A DNA stretch of 12,019 nt from an uncultured Prevotellaceae bacterium (GTDB taxonomy: Bacteria; Bacteroidota; Bacteroidia; Bacteroidales; Bacteroidaceae), in assembly GCA_900313845.1 (NCBI GenBank), contig OMTC01000137.1, positions 1-12,019 on the forward strand. Direction: 5' to 3'. Position 1 is the first letter of the stretch; every line of letters begins with the position of its first letter. Below, one piece after another: positions 1-6,368 of the stretch. The notes beneath the pieces are model-generated. The model did not search any database and was not told where the DNA came from. It saw only the letters and a list, made by a program, of their open reading frames with translations. Position numbers and translations under genes: made by a program.

Positions 1-2329
1 TGAGCTTCACCAGTTTGTTGCGATACATCGAGAAGTTGAAATTGCCTTCCCAGCTGAAGTCTCCATACTGAGGAGAATGATAGTTGGCATTCAGTTCGAA
101 ACCGTGGTTCTTCATCGTACCCGTGTTCATGAACTTCACTGCGTTCTCACCTGCAACTGAAAGCACTGGAGGCAGGGTAATCATGTCCTTCGTGTTCTTC
201 CAGTAGTAGTCGAGCGAGAGACTCAGGCTTCCGTTGAACAAGTAAGCATCGAGACCGAGGTTGGTCTGGGTCGTGGCTTCCCACTTCAGCTTAGGGTTAC
301 CTGTCGAAATCACCTTGATACCGCTGATAGCACCCGTGTTGGTTCCGTTCAAGTCGTAGGCACCGTTGCCCAAATCGTAAGCGTATGTGGAGAAAGCTGC
401 ATAGTTGTTGGAGATGGCAGAGTTACCGTTCTGACCCCATGCCAAGCGAATCTTCACATTGTCAATCACGTTGTTCTTTGGCCAGAAAGCCTCTTCGCTC
501 AAGCGCCATGCACCAGAGAAGGCAGGGAACACACCCGAGTTGTTATCCTTGTGCAGACGCGAAGTCTGGTCACGGCGGAGTGTTGCCGAAAGGAGATAGC
601 GGTCAGCGTAGTTGTAGTCAATCTTTCCGAAGAGCGAGAACAAAGCCCATTCCTGCTTGCCACCACCATTGGTCTGTGTGCCAGCACCCGAACCCAACTG
701 CATGTAGTCGGCATCTTCGAAGGCATAGTCCTTGCGAGTAGCTGCGAGGTCTTCGAAAGTATATTTGATGGCTTCGGAACCAAGGAGAGCGGTGAAGTGG
801 TGATTCACATTGATGTCGAACATATAGTTGGCAGTGTTCGTCCATGTCACGGTATTGCCTTCACCATAGCCACGGCTCACGGCACGGTTGTTCGAAGCAT
901 CGCTTTCACGCACGTTGCGAGTGAGTGTCTTGTTCAGGAACTGAAGGTGCTCCACACCCACGTTGCTCTTCAAGGTCAAGCCCTTGATAGGGAGAATCTC
1001 CAAGTAGGCATTACCGAAGATGCGCCACGAAGCGTTGGTGTTGTCGCGCATGTTGTAGAGCGTCTGAACAGGGTTGTCGATATCCGATCCGAGCATCTCC
1101 ACAGCATCTGCAAACTTACCATTGCTGTCATACACTGGCATTGCTGGATGCTGACGCATGGCGGAATAAGGAATACCACGGTCGTCGTTGGTGCTGGCAC
1201 CACGGTTTTCCCAGCGAGCCACCATCAGGTTCTCACCCACGCGCACGTACTTATTAAAATTATAGGTGGAGTTGACACGAGCGGAAAGACGCTTGTAGAA
1301 AGTTTCACTCATCAAACCGTTCTGGTTGATGTAGTTGCCCGAGAAGAGGTAAGAACCCTTGTCCGAAGCATTCGAAATGCTGGCAGAGAGGTTCTGAGTC
1401 CATGCCGAGCTATACACTTCCTTCTGCCAATCGGTGTTCGCTGTCTTGTAGCGACCCACAGTTTCTACGAGCTGAGGAGTAGCGCCTGTGCCATAGAGGG
1501 AAGCAGCTGCCGTAGGAGCGATGCCGTTATTGGCACATGCCTGCCAGTAAGCCTGTCCCCATTGTGCAGCCGACAGCATGTCGTGGGTCTTTGCCACAGT
1601 CTGGAGTGCTGCGTTGTAGTTCACATTGATATTCATCTTGCCGTTCTTACCGCGCTTCGTCGTGATGATAATCACACCATTAGCGGCACGCGAACCATAG
1701 ATGGAAGCTGAGGAGGCATCCTTCAGCACCTGAATGGATTCGATGTCGGCAGAGTTGAGGGAGTTGAGATTTTCGGTTGTTGCCACACCGTCAATCACAT
1801 AGAGAGGGTCGCAGGCATTCACCGTACTCATACCACGCACGCGAATCGTAGAACTGCCACCACCAGGAGCTGCGTCGGTCACGATGTCAACACCAGCCAA
1901 CTTGCCCTGCATGGAGTTCAGCATATTTGGGTCGCTCTCGCTGATAGGACCTTTCATGTCCATCACTGCCACGGCACCCGTCAAGTCAGCCTTACGTTGC
2001 ACTTGATAACCTGTGACAACCACTTCTGCCAATTCCTTGGCGTTGTCCTTCAGCGTAATATTCATATTAGGCGATGCTGGCATTTCCACCGATTCATAAC
2101 CGATGAATGAAATCACCAGTGTGGCACCCTTGTCCACCTGCAAGGAGAAATGTCCCTCCATGTCGGTAGTCGTACCATTGCCCGTACCTTTCTGCACAAC
2201 AGTTGCCATCATCACGGGTTCTCCCATGTCGTCGATGACCGTACCGCTGGCTTCAATCTTCTGCGCATTCATCGAAGCGCAAACCGCAAAGAGCAAAAAG
2301 CTCATGAGGATTCTTCCGATTTTTTCCAT
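1..2329 (-). CDS. SusC-like TonB-dependent outer-membrane transporter, N-terminal 776 residues (cut by window edge)
   Basis: Imports oligosaccharides across the outer membrane together with a SusD lipoprotein, powered by TonB. The frame is open from the ATG at 2329 to the left edge; I checked translation at many points and saw no break. Residues 1-22 form a signal peptide ending in NAQ. Residues about 24-97 are the carboxypeptidase-regulatory-like domain typical of SusC proteins (GTVIDDMGEPV, SFIGYES). A TonB-box-like EVVVTGY lies at 102-108. The plug domain follows with family landmarks IRVRGMST (162-169), PLYVIDG (175-181), VLKDASSASIYGSRAANGV (201-219) and IIITTKRG. The barrel begins after that and includes the typical NTDWQ stretch near residue 298. 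Family members are about 1000 residues, so roughly the last quarter and the partner SusD should lie left of the window. It has its own promoter and sits just downstream of the regulator gene. The substrate, probably pectin fragments, is inferred from neighbours only. Confidence 0.96.
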   Translation of the reverse strand, partial: MEKIGRILMSFLLFAVCASMNAQKIEASGTVIDDMGEPVMMATVVQKGTGNGTTTDMEGHFSLQVDKGATLVISFIGYESVEMPASPNMNITLKDNAKELAEVVVTGYQVQRKADLTGAVAVMDMKGPISESDPNMLNSMQGKLAGVDIVTDAAPGGGSSTIRVRGMSTVNACDPLYVIDGVATTENLNSLNSADIESIQVLKDASSASIYGSRAANGVIIITTKRGKNGKMNINVNYNAALQTVAKTHDMLSAAQWGQAYWQACANNGIAPTAAASLYGTGATPQLVETVGRYKTANTDWQKEVYSSAWTQNLSASISNASDKGSYLFSGNYINQNGLMSETFYKRLSARVNSTYNFNKYVRVGENLMVARWENRGASTNDDRGIPYSAMRQHPAMPVYDSNGKFADAVEMLGSDIDNPVQTLYNMRDNTNASWRIFGNAYLEILPIKGLTLKSNVGVEHLQFLNKTLTRNVRESDASNNRAVSRGYGEGNTVTWTNTANYMFDINVNHHFTALLGSEAIKYTFEDLAATRKDYAFEDADYMQLGSGAGTQTNGGGKQEWALFSLFGKIDYNYADRYLLSATLRRDQTSRLHKDNNSGVFPAFSGAWRLSEEAFWPKNNVIDNVKIRLAWGQNGNSAISNNYAAFSTYAYDLGNGAYDLNGTNTGAISGIKVISTGNPKLKWEATTQTNLGLDAYLFNGSLSLSLDYYWKNTKDMITLPPVLSVAGENAVKFMNTGTMKNHGFELNANYHSPQYGDFSWEGNFNFSMYRNKLVKL

Positions 2330-2391
2330 GTTTAAATGATTTTAGTTGTTTGGAATTAGAAAATTAGTTAAGCATCGTTCATTTTCAGCGG

Positions 2392-2399
2392 CAAAGGTA
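2392..2399 (-). promoter_or_regulatory. Promoter -7 box of the susC-like gene
   Basis: The minus strand reads TACCTTTG, an exact match to the Bacteroidota -7 consensus TAnnTTTG. It would start transcription about 55-60 bases before the ATG at 2329. No good -33 TTTG box is seen at the usual spacing (a GTTTAC lies slightly too far upstream), as expected for a promoter that depends on an activator. Confidence 0.6.
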
Positions 2400-2445
2400 G
2401 TTCTATCCCAAATTTTCCTATGTAAACATTGTTTCATACGACGCA

Positions 2446-2490
2446 AAAAATCGTTCATGAAACATTTTTGATATGGTTTGAACGATTTTT
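2446..2490. promoter_or_regulatory. Candidate operator of the susC-like gene: 12-base inverted repeat
   Basis: AAAAATCGTTCA at 2446-2457 is repeated perfectly in inverse orientation as TGAACGATTTTT at 2479-2490, with 21 bases between. The distal arm starts 80 bases upstream of the -7 box, where an AraC-type or HTCS activator would bind. A second pair, TGTTTCAT (about 2430-2437) and ATGAAACA (2457-2464), overlaps it. A closely related inverted repeat lies upstream of the rhamnogalacturonan lyase gene (8634-8696). Binding by the neighbouring HTCS is inference. Confidence 0.55.
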
Positions 2491-2589
2491 CGGATTCATC
2501 GAGAGCAATTGTTAGTTTCGAAGGGGCAAAAGAGCACAAGCAGACGGTGAAACATAGCGAAATCTCTGCAAAGCAACACCAACAACAAA

Positions 2590-2640
2590 AGCCCAGAATG
2601 GGCGACAGAGCCGTTTTCCAATTGCTCCGTCGCCCATTCC
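2590..2640 (-). terminator. Probable intrinsic terminator of the HTCS gene
   Basis: A stem of 15 base positions with one mismatch (2596-2610 against 2625-2639, core GAATGGGCGAC / GTCGCCCATTC) encloses a 14-base loop. On the minus strand it is followed by TGGGCTTTTG, an imperfect T-run. It lies about 70 bases past the regulator's stop codon. A second small hairpin, CCGAAGG-TTCCG-CCTTCGG at 2687-2705, sits directly after the stop. The remainder of the 2330-2706 gap holds only the susC promoter and operator; I see no gene in it. Confidence 0.65.
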
Positions 2641-2706
2641 GAGCTCAATTCACTATTGCAAGTGTTCTATTTCTCCACCACCGTTCCCGAAGGTTCCGCC
2701 TTCGGT

Positions 2707-3222
2707 CTATTCCTCATTCTTCATCTCCTCTGCAGGAAGATGCCCGAATTGATCCTTATAGCATTTCGAGAAATAGGAAGGAGAAGAGAAGCCCACCTCG
2801 TAAGCCACTTCCGACACGTTCCTGTCGCCCTTCGAAAGCAGAATCTTAGCGCGATTCAATCGGCTCATGCGAATCATTTCCACAGGACTAGCGTCCGTCA
2901 GCGCCTTCACCTTGCGGTAGAGCTGCACACGACTCAGTCCCATCTCGGCTGCAATCACCTCCACGTTCAGTTCGCTGTCGCCCATGCGTTGCTGCACCAA
3001 CTTACGGAACTGGTACATGAACTTGGCATCTGCATCAGTCGGTTTCTGCGTGATGATATCAGCATCAGCACCACCAAACAAACTCTTCAGTCGCTTGCGG
3101 TTCTCCAACAGGTTGCGCACGCGCGAAATCAACACCTTATTATTAAATGGCTTCGTGATATAGGCATCAGCACCGTACTCATACCCCTCCGCACGTTGCT
3201 CCTCCATGGTGCGAGCCGGCAA
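2707..3222 (-). CDS. HTCS regulator, C-terminal part of a broken gene: receiver remnant plus AraC-type DNA-binding domain
   Basis: This is the second half of the hybrid two-component regulator and lies in another frame from the kinase half. It opens with the end of a receiver domain (PARTMEEQRAEGYEYGADAY, then ITKPF with the conserved Lys-Pro). A linker follows, then an AraC-family helix-turn-helix domain over about residues 83-168, with SRVQLYRKVKAL, SRLNRAKILL and the second helix signature VSEVAYEVGFSSPSYFSKCYKDQFG. It stops at TAG (2709-2707). As a free-standing ORF it would need a TTG start at 3222 or the ATG at 3207, and neither looks like a real gene start. It lacks the aspartate pocket and phosphoacceptor. 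In an intact HTCS this part binds promoter DNA of the PUL. It is best read as the 3-prime part of one gene that has lost about 90 bases at 3222. Confidence 0.88.
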   Translation of the reverse strand: MPARTMEEQRAEGYEYGADAYITKPFNNKVLISRVRNLLENRKRLKSLFGGADADIITQKPTDADAKFMYQFRKLVQQRMGDSELNVEVIAAEMGLSRVQLYRKVKALTDASPVEMIRMSRLNRAKILLSKGDRNVSEVAYEVGFSSPSYFSKCYKDQFGHLPAEEMKNEE

Positions 3223-5333
3223 ATCACCAAATCAGGCACTTCCTTGACAGCACGTTCCAATCCGGACTTTCCGTCTGCACTCTGAATAACGACGTATTCA
3301 TCCTTCAGTAACGCCGAAACATAGCTGCGCACATCGTCGTTATCATCAATCACCAGAAGGAGTGGTTTTTGTCCATCCGCCTCCACCATCTCTGCCGATG
3401 TCATCTTCTCTATTGGCGTTTTCTCCACCTCTTCAAGGGAGGAAATTGATTTCGTCGAGCTGTAATTTCTCTCGATGGATTCGCCCTTTTCTGGCATTTC
3501 CACCACCGTATATTCAAATCCTGGCTGGTCTATAGGCAGTGTCACTGTGAATGTCGTGCCCTTACCCACTTCACTCTCCACTTCAGCCTTTCCCCCATGC
3601 ATCTTAGCAAAGGCTTCCACCAATGCAAGACCGATACCCGTGCCGCCTGCATTGTTCTTCTTCACCTGATAGAAACGGTCGAACACGTGAGCGATTTCAT
3701 CCTTTGGAATACCAACACCATTGTCCTTTACAATGATTTCCACCTCATTCTCCCCTTTTCGCTTCAACGCCAATGCCACTTCGCCACCTTTTGGTGTATA
3801 TTTCAAGGCATTGCTCAGAAGGTTGTAGCAAATGCGCTCCAACTTATAGATATCTCCACTGATTTCGATGTTTTCACCCGAATCCACCGACAGTTTCACC
3901 CCACTCTTCTCCGCACGCGAACGGAATCCTCCTGTCCACTGTTTCACAAATTCGCTCAGATTCAGGCGTAAAAACGTCATGTTCATCTTTCCATTCTGAA
4001 TCTTTCGGAAATCGAGTAAGTCACCAACCAGTCGCAATAGCACATTCACATTCTTCTTCGCTATTTGCATCATGTCGCGCTGATGGTCAGTCAGTTCGCC
4101 ACTTTCCAGCATTCTATCCACAGGGTCGGCAATGAGAGTCAACGGTGTGCGAAACTCATGGCTCACGTTGGTGAAGAACTGCAACTTGGCATTCGTGGCA
4201 TCTTCCTCCATCTTGCGGTTCTGCACGATTTGCCTGTAGGCGAAGATAACAAACAAAAGTCCCAAGCCAATCAAGGCACAAAGCGAAATCATCAGCAACT
4301 TCTGATAGCCGTTCAGTGTGAGGTAAGTATCGACTTTCTTGTTCAGTTTCGCAAGTCGATCGCCCAACGTGCGCATTTCCTCGGCTTGAAGCATCGTCAC
4401 ATCGGCATTCTCCTTCGTTACCAAGGTAGAACTCAAGAGGTTCTCACGCTCGTAAGGTTTACCTTCCAGAATATTCATCGCCAACTGCATCACCAAGTCG
4501 CCACGGGTAGGATAGATATACGAAGCAGCGAGCACACCCCGTTGCACCAGTTCGATGCCGCCATCCTTGCCTGGCAAGGCATCTACTCCCACATAAAGAA
4601 TGCTGTCCTTCAGTCCGTGGCTCTTCACTGCCTCGTAGGCACCTAATGCCATACGGTCGTTCTGTCCATATACGCAATCCACATGCGTACCTTTCTCCAC
4701 CACTCCACTCATCAACCGCCTTCCGCTGCGTTGCGTCCAGTCTCCACTCTTCATGCCCACCATCTCAATGCCTGGGTAGTTCTCCATCGCCGAAACGAAA
4801 CCCTGATGACGTTCCCATGCAGGCGACGAGCCTTCCAGTCCAGCAATCTCCAGCACCTTACCCTTGCCACGCAGAGCTGTTGCCACAAACTTGGCAAGCA
4901 CACGTCCCATCTCCACGTTGTCGGCACCGATGAAAGCAGTATATTTTTCAGAATCAGTCTTTCGGTCAAGCAGAATCACAGGAATCCCGCTGTCGTAAGC
5001 CTTATCAATAACCGTGGAAATGGTATGCACCTGATTCGGCGCCACGACCAACAAATCGACTCCCTCCGTCACAAACTGATCAATCTGGCGAATCTGCAAT
5101 TTGTCATCATCGTCTGCAGATACAATCTTCAGTTCCACCTCCTCATCGTAGAGGTAGGTGCTCATTTCCATCTCGTTATTCAACTTTTCGCGCCATATAT
5201 CCTCACTGCATTGCGACACGGCAATCACATACTTCTGCCTTTTCCTTGTGCATGAACTCAGCAACGTCAGCTGCAAAACAACCAACGCAAAAAGAAAAAT
5301 ATGTGTAATACGTAGCTGACTCTTCGTTTTCAT
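3129..5333 (-). CDS. HTCS regulator, N-terminal part of a broken gene: sugar-binding sensor, histidine kinase and truncated receiver
   Basis: Hybrid two-component sensors of Bacteroidota detect a sugar in the periplasm and activate PUL genes. I chose the ATG at 5333 (MKTKSQLR), not the longer frame from 5420, because the upstream residues are not protein-like and a promoter lies at 5381-5388. From this start, residues about 5-28 are a hydrophobic segment ending in LLSSC, a possible lipobox. Residues 34-320 resemble a periplasmic ribose-type sugar-binding protein (VDLLVVAPNQ, GIPVILLDRK, FIGADN, VYGQNDRMALGAYEA, YVGVDA). A membrane helix spans about 345-368. The kinase has the H-box VSHEFRTPL (His392), the N-box NLLSNALKYTP (Asn508) and glycine boxes DNGVGIP and GGTGIGLAL. 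The receiver starts at about 656 with LLVIDDNDD. It is correct up to PDLVI (704) and then runs into about 30 unrelated residues before a stop. This sensor class resembles that of the B. thetaiotaomicron fructose HTCS (BT1754), which suggests a monosaccharide signal; the ligand is unknown. Confidence 0.9.
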   Translation of the reverse strand: MKTKSQLRITHIFLFALVVLQLTLLSSCTRKRQKYVIAVSQCSEDIWREKLNNEMEMSTYLYDEEVELKIVSADDDDKLQIRQIDQFVTEGVDLLVVAPNQVHTISTVIDKAYDSGIPVILLDRKTDSEKYTAFIGADNVEMGRVLAKFVATALRGKGKVLEIAGLEGSSPAWERHQGFVSAMENYPGIEMVGMKSGDWTQRSGRRLMSGVVEKGTHVDCVYGQNDRMALGAYEAVKSHGLKDSILYVGVDALPGKDGGIELVQRGVLAASYIYPTRGDLVMQLAMNILEGKPYERENLLSSTLVTKENADVTMLQAEEMRTLGDRLAKLNKKVDTYLTLNGYQKLLMISLCALIGLGLLFVIFAYRQIVQNRKMEEDATNAKLQFFTNVSHEFRTPLTLIADPVDRMLESGELTDHQRDMMQIAKKNVNVLLRLVGDLLDFRKIQNGKMNMTFLRLNLSEFVKQWTGGFRSRAEKSGVKLSVDSGENIEISGDIYKLERICYNLLSNALKYTPKGGEVALALKRKGENEVEIIVKDNGVGIPKDEIAHVFDRFYQVKKNNAGGTGIGLALVEAFAKMHGGKAEVESEVGKGTTFTVTLPIDQPGFEYTVVEMPEKGESIERNYSSTKSISSLEEVEKTPIEKMTSAEMVEADGQKPLLLVIDDNDDVRSYVSALLKDEYVVIQSADGKSGLERAVKEVPDLVICRLAPWRSNVRRGMSTVLMPISRSHLIIRC

Positions 5334-5380
5334 GATGTCGTATCTTACTTGATTAATGTCTGTAGTCTTTTCTGAAAACG

Positions 5381-5388
5381 CAAAGATA
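5381..5388 (-). promoter_or_regulatory. Promoter -7 box of the HTCS gene
   Basis: The minus strand reads TATCTTTG, a very typical Bacteroidota -7 box (TAnnTTTG), about 48 bases before the ATG at 5333. It lies inside the longer open frame from 5420 and so supports the downstream start. No clear -33 TTTG is seen; T-rich sequence occupies that place. Confidence 0.6.
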
Positions 5389-5434
5389 CAACTATTTGAC
5401 GAAAACGATAAAAAAATCATTATTTTTTTGAATG

Positions 5435-5484
5435 AAAAATGAAGAATGTGTAATTAAAAATCAAATTTTATTCCACATTCTTCA
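5435..5484 (-). terminator. Intrinsic terminator of the rhamnogalacturonan lyase gene
   Basis: Perfect 11-base arms TGAAGAATGTG (5440-5450) and CACATTCTTCA (5474-5484) form a hairpin. On the minus strand it is followed by TTTTTCATTC. It begins about 12 bases after the lyase stop codon (5496-5498) and separates the lyase from the regulator gene. Confidence 0.7.
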
Positions 5485-5495
5485 CTCTTCAATCA

Positions 5496-6368
5496 TCATT
5501 CATTATTTAAAATAATGTTGACAAGTTTCACCACATCTGAAATATCTACATTGCCGTCATCGTTCACATCGGCACGTGGATTTTCATTTTGACTGTTCAA
5601 GATAATGTTGACCAATTCCACAACATCCGTAATGTCAACACTGCCATTGTTGTTCACGTCACCACGCAACAGATATTGTTTGTACGTCTCTTCGTCGCCC
5701 AAGTATTTGATGGTGAATTCGCGGAAGGTAGCCCAATCAACGTCGGCATCGCTCTTCACACCCACACGCAGCGTTCCATCGGTGACGGTGACGACGATAG
5801 GATCCACCAAATAAGTGTCATCCACCAGTGCGATAGTGGCATTCTTGGCATTGTCAGTGCCAATGTCGCCTTTCTTCTTCAGTGGCGTCTGAACGTCGTT
5901 GGCATAAAGATAAGGTACGGAAGGGTAACTGCTATTCACGCGGTAGAATCCCTTGACCGACACCGAATAAACTCCGTTCTTCACGCCCGTAAGCGTCTGA
6001 TAGTTATCGAAAGTCTTATGCCACTGACCATAAGAAGCACATCCGCCATCATAAAGTCCCTCTGCATTGGTATTGAAACTTCCGTTGTCGGACAAATCTG
6101 TTCCCTCAATGGCTTTTGGCCAGTTCCTCCTCACCTTCGGGTTGGTCATGTAGAACGAAGCATCCACAGGATGAATCGGTGTTGCTTCATCGAGACGAGA
6201 AACAAGCTGTTCGCGCTTGATGAGTTGCCAATAGCCTGCTTCATCACTTGGAACCGTTGTTGTCTTGTCAACATTCACATTGCCCATGTAGGTAAGGTAT
6301 TGATTGCCATTCTGAATGGTGTAGGTGTTGGAATCACCCACCTTCGTGAACGTTGATGAAGCCGTCAC
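5496..6368 (-). CDS. Rhamnogalacturonan lyase, C-terminal part after a frameshift: accessory beta-sandwich-like region and dockerin-like module
   Basis: This frame continues the lyase and is not a separate gene. The only in-frame start is a GTG at 6368 inside the upstream part, with no leader or promoter. Residues 1-60 resume the repeat-like region begun in the upstream part (FTKVGDSNTYTIQNG, YLTYMGN). Residues about 65-225 form an unassigned extracellular domain that looks like a carbohydrate-binding beta-sandwich (GLYDGGCASYGQWHKTF, GVYSVSVKGFYRVN, GTLRVGVKS). Residues 236-288 hold two dockerin type I-like calcium loops, GDVNNNGSVDITDVVELVN and ADVNDDGNVDISDVVKLVN, each followed by a helix ending in IIL. 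The protein ends in NNE. Dockerins bind cohesins in clostridial cellulosomes; in Bacteroidales such tails are common on secreted enzymes and their partner is mostly unknown. Joining both parts by removing one base gives a protein of about 1016 residues. Confidence 0.85.
   Translation of the reverse strand: MTASSTFTKVGDSNTYTIQNGNQYLTYMGNVNVDKTTTVPSDEAGYWQLIKREQLVSRLDEATPIHPVDASFYMTNPKVRRNWPKAIEGTDLSDNGSFNTNAEGLYDGGCASYGQWHKTFDNYQTLTGVKNGVYSVSVKGFYRVNSSYPSVPYLYANDVQTPLKKKGDIGTDNAKNATIALVDDTYLVDPIVVTVTDGTLRVGVKSDADVDWATFREFTIKYLGDEETYKQYLLRGDVNNNGSVDITDVVELVNIILNSQNENPRADVNDDGNVDISDVVKLVNIILNNE
5499..5663 (-). repeat. Internal duplication encoding two dockerin-like calcium-binding repeats
   Basis: Two copies of a 22-24 residue segment, GDVNNNGSVDITD and ADVNDDGNVDISD with their helices, are separated by SQNENPR. 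The DNA is also visibly duplicated: on the plus strand AATGTTGAC occurs at the start of both copies. Both loops keep the D-x-N-x-D/N-G-x-x-D-x-x-D calcium pattern, the first having Asn at the fifth position. Confidence 0.85.

Noticed and set aside
551..1711. Open frame of 386 codons on the plus strand
   Set aside because: It lies antisense to the well-supported SusC-like gene and shows no domain. The length comes from codon bias of the real gene, as with the plus-strand frames opposite GH51, the lyase and the HTCS (for example 4065-4646, 5589-6356, 7096-7716, 8898-9536).
3129..3221. C-terminal residues of the kinase half as a genuine alternative tail
   Set aside because: The residues after VPDLVI are out-of-frame translation of the conserved receiver and do not resemble any domain end.
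2478..3285. Plus-strand frames of 123 and 209 codons near the end of the HTCS
   Set aside because: They run antisense to the AraC domain and through the terminator hairpin and show no recognisable protein.
5334..5420. Longer N-terminus of the HTCS starting at 5420
   Set aside because: The extra 29 residues are not signal-like, and a canonical -7 box (5381-5388) falls inside them. The ATG at 5333 precedes the hydrophobic leader directly.
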